Shown: piece after piece, positions 27,498-34,892 of the stretch
How positions within the stretch are numbered: the first letter of the stretch is position 1
Layout of the letters: each line of letters begins with the position of its first letter
Assembly (NCBI GenBank): GCA_900540935.1
Contig: UQHW01000017.1
Coordinates: 1 to 44,447 of the forward strand
Direction: 5' to 3'
DNA from: an uncultured Collinsella sp.
GTDB lineage: Bacteria; Actinomycetota; Coriobacteriia; Coriobacteriales; Coriobacteriaceae
DNA length: 44,447 bases
Made by a program: the position numbers and the translations under genes
Notes under the pieces: model-generated
The model's input: only the letters and a program-made list of their open reading frames with translations
Database searches by the model: none
Told to the model about the DNA's origin: nothing

Positions 27498-28418
27498 GTG
27501 GCAACTCAGAAATTCACCGGCGTTATCCCTCCCGTCGTTGTTCCCGATACCGAAGACCACCAGCTCGATGTTGCCTCCTTTGAGCGCAGCATCAACCGCA
27601 TGATCGATGCCGGCGTCGATGGCTTGTTCTTCCTGGGCTCCTCGGGCGAGGTCGTCTTCTCCACCGACGAGCGTCGCCGTCAGATCATCTCCGAGGCCGT
27701 CCGTATCGTCGACCACCGCGTTCCCGTTCTGGTCGGCATCATCGACACCGAGACCGAGCGCATGATCGAGCACGGTAAGGTCGCTCAGGAGCTGGGCGCC
27801 GATGCGCTTGTCGCCACCTGCCCGTTCTATGCCCTGCAGGGCATGACCGAGGTCGAGGAGCACTTCCGCATCCTGCATGAGGAACTCGACCTGCCCATCT
27901 TCGCCTATGACATCCCCGTGTGTGTCCACACCAAGCTCCCGTGGAAGCTCCTTGCCAAGCTCGGTGCCGAGGGCGTTCTGGCCGGCGTCAAGGATTCCTC
28001 GGGTGATGACATCTCGTTCCGCTACCTCGTTCAGGAGAACGAGAAGAACGGCCATCCGATGAGCATCCTCACCGGTCACGAGGTTGTTGTCGACGGCGCC
28101 TACCTCGGTGGCGCCGACGGTTCCGTTCCGGGTCTCGCCAACGTTGAGCCCGAGGGCTACGTGCGTCAGTGGAAGGCCGCTCAGGCTGGTGACTGGGCTA
28201 CCGTCAAGGCCGAGCAGGATCGCCTCAATGAGATTTCGCACATCTGGGATGTCACCTCGGGCGTCCAGGGTTATGCCGGTGGCGTCGGCGCCTTCAAGAC
28301 CGCTATGAACCTCATGGGTATCTTCGACAGCCCGACCATGCCGCGCCCGGTGAAGGCCATGACCGGCGAGAACGTCGAGGCGATCAAGAAGGTCCTCCAG
28401 GACAACGGTCTCCTGTAA
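27498..28418 (+). CDS. DapA/NanA superfamily aldolase (N-acetylneuraminate lyase-like)
   Basis: This is a class I aldolase/lyase of the DHDPS-NAL superfamily, 306 residues, cytoplasmic. The Schiff-base lysine is Lys165 in GVKDSSGD and the partner tyrosine Tyr137 in AYDIP, the same numbers as in E. coli NanA. The pyruvate-carboxylate loop is GSSGE (47-51). By context with NanE and a ROK kinase I favour cleavage of a sialic acid to pyruvate and an N-acylmannosamine. Against a standard lyase, the NanA residues Asp191, Glu192 and Ser208, which hold the substrate tail, align here with Glu, Val and Gly. A different keto-sugar acid is possible. Start is GTG 27498, with AAGGAG 6 nt before it; the frame upstream runs through a hairpin. 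Confidence 0.85.
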   Translation: MATQKFTGVIPPVVVPDTEDHQLDVASFERSINRMIDAGVDGLFFLGSSGEVVFSTDERRRQIISEAVRIVDHRVPVLVGIIDTETERMIEHGKVAQELGADALVATCPFYALQGMTEVEEHFRILHEELDLPIFAYDIPVCVHTKLPWKLLAKLGAEGVLAGVKDSSGDDISFRYLVQENEKNGHPMSILTGHEVVVDGAYLGGADGSVPGLANVEPEGYVRQWKAAQAGDWATVKAEQDRLNEISHIWDVTSGVQGYAGGVGAFKTAMNLMGIFDSPTMPRPVKAMTGENVEAIKKVLQDNGLL

Positions 28419-28448
28419 AGCTTCCCCGGGCACCCGACCTCGCCGTTC

Positions 28449-28490
28449 AACCGTGCGGCCATGACCCATTAGATCAATGGTCACACGGTT
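28449..28490 (+). terminator. Terminator-like hairpin between aldolase and kinase genes
   Basis: AACCGTG pairs with CACGGTT around an inner GACC-ATT/AAT-GGTC stem and is followed by TCTTGG. It could be a partial terminator. About 100 nt of leader with no gene follows before the kinase. Confidence 0.5.
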
Positions 28491-28591
28491 TCTTGGCGAT
28501 CTCGGGCACCTGGAAAACCTTTTCCGCGCTGTGACGGCTAGCCTGACGGCGCATTTCCTGTAGTTGTTTTTTATCTCCTAAGGAGAGCGAC

Positions 28592-29557
28592 ATGGAGAAC
28601 AAGTACGTCTGCTCTGTCGATATCGGCGGAACTAAGATCGCGACTGCCATCATGGAGTACCCGGCTGACGGTAGTGTGCCCCATCCTGTTTTTGAGGCCG
28701 AGGTTCCCACCGAGGCCCAAGAGGGCGGCGAGGCCGTCTTCCAGCGTATCGAGGCGTCCATCAAGGCTGCTCTCGAGGCGAATCCCGATGTCGAGGTCCT
28801 TGGCGTCGGTATCGGTGCTGCCGGCGTCGTCGATCCCAAGACGGGCGCCATCGCGTATGCCAACGAGATCATGCCCGGCTGGTCCGGTGTTCAGTTGGGG
28901 CCGCGCCTGCGCGAGGACCTCGGTCTTCCCGTTGCCGTTGTAGGCGACGTGCAGGCTCATGCTCTGGGCGAGGCCCACTGGGGCGTCGGCAAGGGCAAGT
29001 TCTCCGTCTTGTGTCTTGGCATCGGTACGGGCATCGGCGGCGCATATGTCGAGAACGGCCGCGTGATGCAAGGCTTCCATGGTGCTGCTGGCCATATGGG
29101 CCACATCGAGTGCTCGGCTGCCGCCGGTATTCCCTGCGCCTGCGGGCGTTCCGGCCATCTGGAGTCGGTTGCTTCGGGCACTTCCATTGGTCGTATGTAC
29201 GATGAGCGCTTTGGTCGCGTCGACCCCAGCCGTCCTTCGGTCGGTCGCGATGTGAACGACCTGTGCCGTGCGGGCGACGCAAAGGCGACCGAGGTCATCC
29301 ATGACGCCGGCTTTGCGCTGGGTGCCAGCTTGGGCTCGCTCGCTAACATCCTGGACCCTGAGGTCATCGTGCTTTCGGGCGGCGTGATTCACCAAGGTCC
29401 CGATTGGCGTTCACAGACGTGGAAGGACTCGGTGCACGAGGGCTATGCCAGCCAGGCGCTCGACCCGCTTCAGGACACGCCGATTCTCATCGGCTCTCTG
29501 GAGGGCGACGCGCCGCTCATCGGTGCTGCCGAACACCTTCTTGCGTCGTTGAAGTAA
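28592..29557 (+). CDS. nanK: ROK family kinase, probable N-acetylmannosamine kinase
   Basis: This is a sugar kinase of the ROK family, likely phosphorylating N-acetylmannosamine with ATP. The 321-residue protein has the phosphate motif DIGGTK (10-15), the catalytic aspartate at 119 in VVGDVQAHALGE, the GIGTGIGGAYV loop (143-153) and a zinc module of His171 plus CACGRSGHLE (182-191). In that module the third cysteine of the common CxCGxxGCxE pattern is histidine. The sugar cannot be read from the motifs; the assignment comes from its place between a NanA-like aldolase and nanE. Glucose or fructose kinase are the alternatives. TAAGGAGAGCGAC precedes the ATG. Confidence 0.8.
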   Translation: MENKYVCSVDIGGTKIATAIMEYPADGSVPHPVFEAEVPTEAQEGGEAVFQRIEASIKAALEANPDVEVLGVGIGAAGVVDPKTGAIAYANEIMPGWSGVQLGPRLREDLGLPVAVVGDVQAHALGEAHWGVGKGKFSVLCLGIGTGIGGAYVENGRVMQGFHGAAGHMGHIECSAAAGIPCACGRSGHLESVASGTSIGRMYDERFGRVDPSRPSVGRDVNDLCRAGDAKATEVIHDAGFALGASLGSLANILDPEVIVLSGGVIHQGPDWRSQTWKDSVHEGYASQALDPLQDTPILIGSLEGDAPLIGAAEHLLASLK

Positions 29558-29574
29558 ATATAACTACCAAGTGC

Positions 29575-29672
29575 GCCTTCTGAGGTGCCGCAGATTGACG
29601 TGAAAGAGGAGCGAAGCGTACTTCGGTACGCGAGCGACGGTTTGAACGTCAAGGTGCGGTGTCTCAGAAGGC
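29575..29672 (+). ncRNA. Large structured RNA hairpin between the kinase gene and nanE
   Basis: A 98-nt stem-loop. The outer arm is GCCTTCTGAG (29575-29584) with CTCAGAAGGC (29663-29672). Three positions then pair only as G-U wobbles (29585-29587 with 29660-29662), followed by CCGCA with TGCGG and TTGACG with CGTCAA. At the tip GCGTAC and GTACGC enclose a stable C(UUCG)G loop. The wobbles work only in RNA copied from the + strand sense, so the transcript of this operon is the likely functional form. It ends with TGTTTTG, and the nanE ribosome binding site lies just beyond. Confidence 0.6.
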
Positions 29673-29697
29673 TGTTTTGAGAAAGGTTGAGTCGAAC

Positions 29698-30384
29698 ATG
29701 ACCGTCGATCCTTTGATCCAGTCCCTGAAGGGCAAGCTCGTCGTGAGCGTTCAGGCGTATATGGGCGAGCCGCTTCGTACGCCCGAGACCATGGCTCAAA
29801 TGTCTCGCGCTTGCGAGCTCGGCGGCGCCGCCGCCATTCGCTGCCAGGGCCTTGCCGACATTGCCGCCATTAAGGGTCGCTGTGAGGTTCCCGTCATCGG
29901 CCTGTGGAAGGATGGGCACGAGGGCGTTTACATCACGCCGACGCTGCGTCACGCTCGCGCCTGCGTTGCTGCCGGTGCCGATATCGTGGCGATCGACGCC
30001 ACCGATCGTCCGCGCCCCGATGGCAAGACGGTCGAGGATACCTTCCGTCCGCTGCACGAGGAGGGTGTGCTCCTGATGGCGGATTGTGCCACCATCGAGG
30101 ATATTCGCCGTGCTGTTGATATGGGCTTTGACCTGGTATCCACCACGCTTTCTCACGGCGTCGCCGCCATCGACTGCACCATGGCCGATGGCCCCGATCT
30201 GCCGCTCCTGCGTCAGGCGACCGAGGAATTCCCCGGCCTTCCCATCATTTGCGAGGGTCGCGTGCATACGCCCGAGGAGGCTCGCGCCGCGATCGATGCT
30301 GGTGCCTGGGCCGTTGTCGTCGGCACCGCCATCACGCACCCCACGAGTATTACGAGTTGGTTCAAGGCTGCGCTTGAGGCGTAA
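29698..30384 (+). CDS. nanE: N-acetylmannosamine-6-phosphate 2-epimerase
   Basis: NanE converts N-acetylmannosamine-6-phosphate to N-acetylglucosamine-6-phosphate, which joins amino-sugar catabolism. The 228-residue TIM-barrel protein has the family motifs LVVSVQAYMGEPLR, IRCQGLADIAAIK, then GLWKDGHEGVYITPT with the catalytic-type Lys71, DIVAIDATDRPRPDG and the phosphate-binding end ICEGRVHTPEEA and AVVVGTAITHP. Length is normal. I chose ATG 29698, preceded by GAGAAAGGTTGAG. This is the clearest marker that the locus handles ManNAc, hence sialic acid. No nagA or nagB is seen nearby; they must be elsewhere. Confidence 0.95.
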   Translation: MTVDPLIQSLKGKLVVSVQAYMGEPLRTPETMAQMSRACELGGAAAIRCQGLADIAAIKGRCEVPVIGLWKDGHEGVYITPTLRHARACVAAGADIVAIDATDRPRPDGKTVEDTFRPLHEEGVLLMADCATIEDIRRAVDMGFDLVSTTLSHGVAAIDCTMADGPDLPLLRQATEEFPGLPIICEGRVHTPEEARAAIDAGAWAVVVGTAITHPTSITSWFKAALEA

Positions 30385-30411
30385 GACAGGCCTCGTATCC
30401 GCTCGGGGCGG

Positions 30412-30417
30412 TATACT
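30412..30417 (+). promoter_or_regulatory. Possible -10 box of the rapZ-whiA promoter
   Basis: TATACT lies 28 nt after the nanE stop. Transcription from it would start near 30424, just ahead of the hairpin at 30436-30465, which would then sit in the rapZ leader. No clear -35 box. Confidence 0.35.
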
Positions 30418-30435
30418 CAATATAGGCAATTGACC

Positions 30436-30470
30436 GCGCGGGATCCGGGTTGCTGGGTCCCGCGCTTGTT
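30436..30470 (+). terminator. Terminator after nanE (or attenuator in the rapZ leader)
   Basis: GCGCGGGA pairs with TCCCGCGC, with two more G-C pairs inside a one-base bulge, followed by TTGTTTT. It closes the sialic-acid-type locus. If the -10 box at 30412 is real it would also lie in the rapZ leader. Confidence 0.8.
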
Positions 30471-30485
30471 TTCGGGAGGCAACAC

Positions 30486-31406
30486 ATGCAAAAGGGAGAT
30501 GCCATGGATGCGGCGGAGCGCTCGGAGCGCATCCCCGATATCGTCATCATCACCGGAATGTCCGGATCAGGCCGCACACAGGCCATGCACGTGTTCGAGG
30601 ACATGGGCTATTTTTGCATCGATAACCTGCCTCCGCGTCTCATCGCCCAGCTTGCCGAGCTCGTCGGCATCAATACGGGCGTGGGCAGGCATCTCGCCGT
30701 CACCTGCGATTTGCGTAGCCAGGGACTGTTTGACGAGCTGCTCGATGCGGTCGCCGCGCTCGAAGAGCGCGAGATGAGCTGCGACATCGTGTTCCTGGAG
30801 GCTTCTGACGAGGTGCTGATTCGTCGCTACAGCGAAAATCGCCGCCGTCATCCCATTGCCAAGCCGGGGGAGACTACGGCCGATGCCATTCAGCGCGAGC
30901 GCCTTCAGCTGCAGGGCGTGCGCGACCGAGCCGATATGATTATCGACACGAGCCGTCTGCGTACCTCTGCGCTGCGCAACAAGCTACGTATGGCATTTTC
31001 CGAGCTGTCCGACCAGCAGCTCATGGACGTCCACGTGTTCTCGTTTGGCTTTAAGCACGGCATGCCCGTCGAAGCGGATATTATGATCGACGTCCGCTTC
31101 CTGCCCAATCCGTTCTACGATCCCGAGATGCGCACGATGACCGGTCTCGATAAAAAGGTCTCCGATTTTGTTCTGGACCATCCCAAGACGCAGGAGTTTT
31201 GGAAGGCTTGGACACAGCTGCTCGATACGGTCATGCCCGGTTATATCGCGGAGGGTAAGCCGCAGCTTTCTATCGCCATCGGCTGCACGGGCGGCCAGCA
31301 CCGCAGCGTTGCCATTGCCGAGACCACGGCACGTTATTTGGAAGGTGCCCAATATCACGTGAGCATTTCCCACCGCGACCTGTCGCGCGCCAACACGAAG
31401 GCATAG
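30486..31406 (+). CDS. rapZ: RapZ-type RNase adapter / nucleotide-binding protein
   Basis: RapZ (YvcJ/YhbJ family) is a P-loop nucleotide-binding protein. In E. coli it controls amino-sugar synthesis by guiding RNase E to the small RNA GlmZ; in Gram-positives the role is less clear. The 306-residue protein has GMSGSGRT (24-31), with arginine in place of the usual P-loop lysine, then FEDMGYFCIDNLPPRL and the C-terminal IGCTGGQHRS motif. ATG 30486 follows GGGAGGCAACAC. A second in-frame ATG at 30507 has its own AAAGGGAG and may be used instead. whiA follows 6 nt later, the usual pairing in Gram-positive genomes. Confidence 0.93.
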   Translation: MQKGDAMDAAERSERIPDIVIITGMSGSGRTQAMHVFEDMGYFCIDNLPPRLIAQLAELVGINTGVGRHLAVTCDLRSQGLFDELLDAVAALEEREMSCDIVFLEASDEVLIRRYSENRRRHPIAKPGETTADAIQRERLQLQGVRDRADMIIDTSRLRTSALRNKLRMAFSELSDQQLMDVHVFSFGFKHGMPVEADIMIDVRFLPNPFYDPEMRTMTGLDKKVSDFVLDHPKTQEFWKAWTQLLDTVMPGYIAEGKPQLSIAIGCTGGQHRSVAIAETTARYLEGAQYHVSISHRDLSRANTKA

Positions 31407-31412
31407 GCCTGC

Positions 31413-32342
31413 ATGTCGTTTACCGCTGAGGTGCGCGACGAGCTTGCGCGCTGCGAACCCGAATGTGAATACTGCGACTTGTCGACGCTTGCCGCCCTCA
31501 CGCGCGTGAGCGGTACGCTCTCGCTTACCGGCTCTGGGCGGTATCGTTTGACGGTTGCGACTGAGACGGGAGCCGTCGCGCGCACGATGATCACGCTGAC
31601 GCATCGTATCCTTAAGCTCAAAACGGAGTTCACCGTCCGTAAATCTGTATTGCATAAGGTTCGAAACTACCTCATCACCTTGCCTGATCAGCCAGACCTG
31701 GATAAGGCCTTGGTTCTGCTGGGTATCCTCGAACGTAGGGGAGGACTTGTCGCCGGCGTACCCCGACATATCGTTGCCCGTCCTTGCTGTAGACTTGCCT
31801 ATATCCGCGGCGCGCTCATCGCGGGCGGCTTCGTGGCCGATCCACGCGGCGATTTTCATTTGGAGATTGCTGTGCAGGGCGAGCAATATGCCAAGGGGCT
31901 TTGCGATCTGTTGGAGCAGATTGGGGTCCATGCTCGTGTTAATGCACGGCGGGGGTCATATGCCGTGTACATTAAGAGCGCCGAGGAAATCGAGCATCTA
32001 TTAAAGCTGATTGGCGCCAAGCGCAGCGTTGCCGAGATTGAGGAGGCGCGCGCGGTCAAGTTGGTTAAGAACGATGTGAACCGTCGCGTGAACGCCGAGC
32101 TCGCCAACCAGACCAGAAGCGCCGGTGCCGCCCAACATCAGCTTGCGCTTATCGATGAGCTCGAGCAGCGTGGCCTTCGTGATGCGCTTCCGGATGCCTT
32201 GGCGGTCTTTTGCGACCTGCGCGAGCGCTATCCCGATCTGTCGCTGCGTGATTTGGGGGAGATGGCTGACCCTCCCTTGTCGAAGTCAGCCCTCTACCAT
32301 CGTGTTTTACGGCTTGAAAAGCTCATTGAAGCAAACAGGTAG
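31413..32342 (+). CDS. whiA: WhiA DNA-binding regulator
   Basis: WhiA joins a LAGLIDADG-homing-endonuclease-like N-terminal domain to a C-terminal helix-turn-helix. It controls sporulation genes in Streptomyces and is linked to cell division in other Gram-positives. The 309-residue protein starts with the family MSFTAEVRDEL, contains CCRLAYIRGALIAGGFVADP (about 127-146), NRRVNAELAN near 217, and ends with the typical LSLRDLGEMADPPLSKSALYHR helix-turn-helix written here in two parts: LSLRDLGEMADPP and LSKSALYHR. As this organism type does not sporulate, a role in division or chromosome segregation is more likely. Confidence 0.95.
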   Translation: MSFTAEVRDELARCEPECEYCDLSTLAALTRVSGTLSLTGSGRYRLTVATETGAVARTMITLTHRILKLKTEFTVRKSVLHKVRNYLITLPDQPDLDKALVLLGILERRGGLVAGVPRHIVARPCCRLAYIRGALIAGGFVADPRGDFHLEIAVQGEQYAKGLCDLLEQIGVHARVNARRGSYAVYIKSAEEIEHLLKLIGAKRSVAEIEEARAVKLVKNDVNRRVNAELANQTRSAGAAQHQLALIDELEQRGLRDALPDALAVFCDLRERYPDLSLRDLGEMADPPLSKSALYHRVLRLEKLIEANR

Positions 32343-32535
32343 TTTGAAGTAACGACTTATATATGGATTTAGCTGCTATTTTAGTATTTAAAACGTTTTA
32401 ACGTAAATTTGATTTTCAATTTCGAGCATTCTCGTGAAATTCAAGTCAAAAAAAAGGTATATTAGGCGAGTGGTTAGTTTGTGGGCCTCAACGGCGGGCG
32501 CTGTAGCTCGCGGGGGCCTTACGAAAGGAGACACA
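32343..32535 (+). promoter_or_regulatory. AT-rich promoter region of the glycolytic operon
   Basis: About 120 nt of unusually AT-rich sequence precede gap. It contains a perfect 12-bp palindrome TAAAACGTTTTA (32389-32400), close to the central part of LacI/CcpA-type operators, and a -10-like TATATT (32458-32463) after an A-tract. The untranslated leader from there to the start codon is about 65 nt, ending in AAAGGAG. Confidence 0.55.
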
Positions 32536-33561
32536 ATGGCAGTAAAGGTTGCTATTAACGGCTTCGGTCGCATCGGTCGTCTGGCTTTCCGTCAGATGTT
32601 CGGTCATGAGGGCTCCGAGATCGTCGCTATCAACGACCTCACCTCTCCCGATATGCTCGCTTACCTGCTGAAGTACGACTCCACGCAGGGCAACTACGCT
32701 CGCGATCACGAGGTCGTTGCTGGCGAGGATTCCATCACCGTTGACGGCAAGGAGATCAAGATCTACAAGGAGGCCGACGCTAACAACCTGCCTTGGGGCG
32801 ACCTTGACGTCGACGTCGTTCTCGAGTGCACCGGCTTCTACACCAGCAAGGCTAAGGCTCAGGCCCACATCAACGCTGGCGCCAAGAAGGTCGTCATCTC
32901 CGCTCCGGCCGGCAGCGATCTGCCCACCATCGTGTACAACGTCAACCATGAGACGCTGACCGCTGAGGACAACATCATCTCCGCTGCTTCCTGCACCACC
33001 AACTGCCTCGCCCCGATGGCCAAGGGTCTGAACGACTTCGCTCCCATCGTGTCCGGCATCATGACCACCATCCACGCCTTCACCGGCGACCAGATGCCGC
33101 TCGACGGCCCGCAGCGCAAGGGCAACTTCCGTCGCTCCCGCGCCTGCTCCGAGAACATCGTCCCGAACACCACGGGCGCTGCCAAGGCCATCGGCCTGGT
33201 TCTCCCCGAGCTCAACGGCAAGCTCATCGGTGCCGCCCAGCGCGTCCCGACGCCGACCGGCTCGCTGACCAACCTCTACGCCGTCGTTGACAAGAAGGTC
33301 ACCGTCGACGAGGTCAACGCTGCCATGAAGGCCTACGCTGAGACCATCCCCGAGACCTTCGCCTACAACGAGGACCAGATCGTCTCCCGCGACATCGTCG
33401 GCGAGACCCACGGCTCCATCTTCGACGCCACTCAGACCATGTGCTCTGACCTCGGCAACGGCCAGACCCTCGTTCAGGTCACCTCTTGGTACGACAACGA
33501 GAACTCCTACACCTCTCAGATGGTCCGCACCATCAAGTACTTCGAGAAGTTCGTTGCTTAA
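32536..33561 (+). CDS. gap: Glyceraldehyde-3-phosphate dehydrogenase
   Basis: This glycolytic enzyme oxidises and phosphorylates glyceraldehyde-3-phosphate to 1,3-bisphosphoglycerate with NAD. The 341-residue protein has NGFGRIGR (8-15), an aspartate at residue 34 (AINDL) that favours NAD over NADP, the catalytic Cys153 in ASCTTNCLAP and the HAFTGDQ segment. ATG 32536 follows AAAGGAGACACA. Codon use is strongly biased, as expected for a highly expressed gene. It leads a run with pgk, tpiA and gpmI, but a strong terminator after it suggests gap is made in excess. Confidence 0.98.
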   Translation: MAVKVAINGFGRIGRLAFRQMFGHEGSEIVAINDLTSPDMLAYLLKYDSTQGNYARDHEVVAGEDSITVDGKEIKIYKEADANNLPWGDLDVDVVLECTGFYTSKAKAQAHINAGAKKVVISAPAGSDLPTIVYNVNHETLTAEDNIISAASCTTNCLAPMAKGLNDFAPIVSGIMTTIHAFTGDQMPLDGPQRKGNFRRSRACSENIVPNTTGAAKAIGLVLPELNGKLIGAAQRVPTPTGSLTNLYAVVDKKVTVDEVNAAMKAYAETIPETFAYNEDQIVSRDIVGETHGSIFDATQTMCSDLGNGQTLVQVTSWYDNENSYTSQMVRTIKYFEKFVA

Positions 33562-33600
33562 TTTAGCTTTTAGCGAATAGCTCGTTGAGCGTCTAAAGAA

Positions 33601-33645
33601 GGGCGCGGCCTTATAGGGCTTACACCCTAGGGTCGCGCCCTTTTT
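33601..33645 (+). terminator. Terminator after gap
   Basis: GGGCGCG-GCC pairs with GGTCGCGCCC around an inner AGGG/CCCT stem and is followed by TTTTT. A hairpin GTCTGCC/GGCAGAC (33656-33678) follows in the pgk leader. pgk probably depends on read-through or its own promoter. Confidence 0.88.
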
Positions 33646-33701
33646 ATAAGAAATCGTCTGCCGTAATGGGAGGCAGACACGTACGAAAGGTAGAAGCAAA
33701 C

Positions 33702-34892
33702 ATGGCCTTTACCAAGAAGACCGTCCGCGACATCGATGTCGACGGAAAGCGCGTTCTCGTCCGCGTTGACTTTAACGTGCCTATCAAGGATGGCGTCGTT
33801 GGCGACACCACCCGTATCAAGGCTGCCCTGCCCACCATCAACTACCTCGTTGAGCACAACGCTCGCGTCATCCTCATGAGCCACCTCGGCCGTCCCGAGG
33901 GCACCGGCTTCCAGCCCGAGCTGTCCCTCGAGCCCGTCGCCAAGAAGCTCGCTGAGCTCTCTGGTCTCGACGTTGCCTTTGTCGCTGACACCTACGGCGA
34001 GAAGGCTGCTGAGGCTGTCGCCGCCGTCGAGCCGGGTAAGGTCCTCGTTCTCGAGAACGTCCGTTTTGACAAGCGTGAGAAGAAGAACGATCCCGAGATC
34101 GCCAAGAAGCTCGCTTCCTATGGTGACGTCTTCGTTCTCGATGCCTTCGGCACCGCTCACCGCGCCCAGGGTTCCGTCGTGGGCCCCGCCGCTTACCTGC
34201 CTGCCGTCGCCGGCTTCTTGCTCGAGAAGGAGGTCGACACGCTGACCGGTATCTTCGCCGAGCCCGAGCGCCCCTTCGTCGCTATCGTCGGCGGTTCCAA
34301 GGTTTCCTCCAAGATCGGCGTTCTCGATCACCTTATCGACTCCGCTGACACTCTGATTATCGGTGGCGGCATGGCCTACACCTTCTTCCTGGCTCAGGGC
34401 CTTTCCGTCGGTCAGTCCCTCAAGGAAGAGGACTGGGTCGAGCGCGCCGGCGAGATGCTCAAGAAGGCCGAGGAGAAGGGCGTCAAGATCCTGCTCCCCA
34501 TCGACAACCGCGTTGCCGATCACTTTGGCGAGGACGCTGTTCCCGAGGTTGTCGCTTCCGACGCTATCCCCGACGATCGTGAGGGTATGGACATCGGTCC
34601 TAAGACCGAGGAGCTCTACGCCGAGGCCGTCAAGGGCGCCAAGACTGTGTTCTGGAATGGCCCCATGGGCGTCTTCGAGTTCGACAACTTCGCTCACGGC
34701 ACCCAGGCTATCGCCGAGGCTGTCGCCGAGGCCGACTGCACCTCGATCATCGGCGGTGGCGACTCTGTCGCGGCTGTCAACAAGTTCAACCTGGCCGACA
34801 AGATGAGCTGGATCTCCACCGGTGGTGGCGCTTCCATGGAGCTCGTCGAGGGTAAGGCCCTGCCCGGAGTGGAGGCGCTTCTCGATGCCTAA
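33702..34892 (+). CDS. pgk: Phosphoglycerate kinase
   Basis: This enzyme makes ATP from 1,3-bisphosphoglycerate in glycolysis. The 396-residue protein shows VLVRVDFNVPIKDG near the start, MSHLGRPEG, the hinge-region KVSSKIGVLDHL, GGGMAYTF and the nucleotide loop GGGDSVAAVNKF near the C-terminus. ATG 33702 follows GAAAGGTAGAAG. The stop overlaps the tpiA start by 8 nt, so the two are coupled. Confidence 0.98.
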   Translation: MAFTKKTVRDIDVDGKRVLVRVDFNVPIKDGVVGDTTRIKAALPTINYLVEHNARVILMSHLGRPEGTGFQPELSLEPVAKKLAELSGLDVAFVADTYGEKAAEAVAAVEPGKVLVLENVRFDKREKKNDPEIAKKLASYGDVFVLDAFGTAHRAQGSVVGPAAYLPAVAGFLLEKEVDTLTGIFAEPERPFVAIVGGSKVSSKIGVLDHLIDSADTLIIGGGMAYTFFLAQGLSVGQSLKEEDWVERAGEMLKKAEEKGVKILLPIDNRVADHFGEDAVPEVVASDAIPDDREGMDIGPKTEELYAEAVKGAKTVFWNGPMGVFEFDNFAHGTQAIAEAVAEADCTSIIGGGDSVAAVNKFNLADKMSWISTGGGASMELVEGKALPGVEALLDA

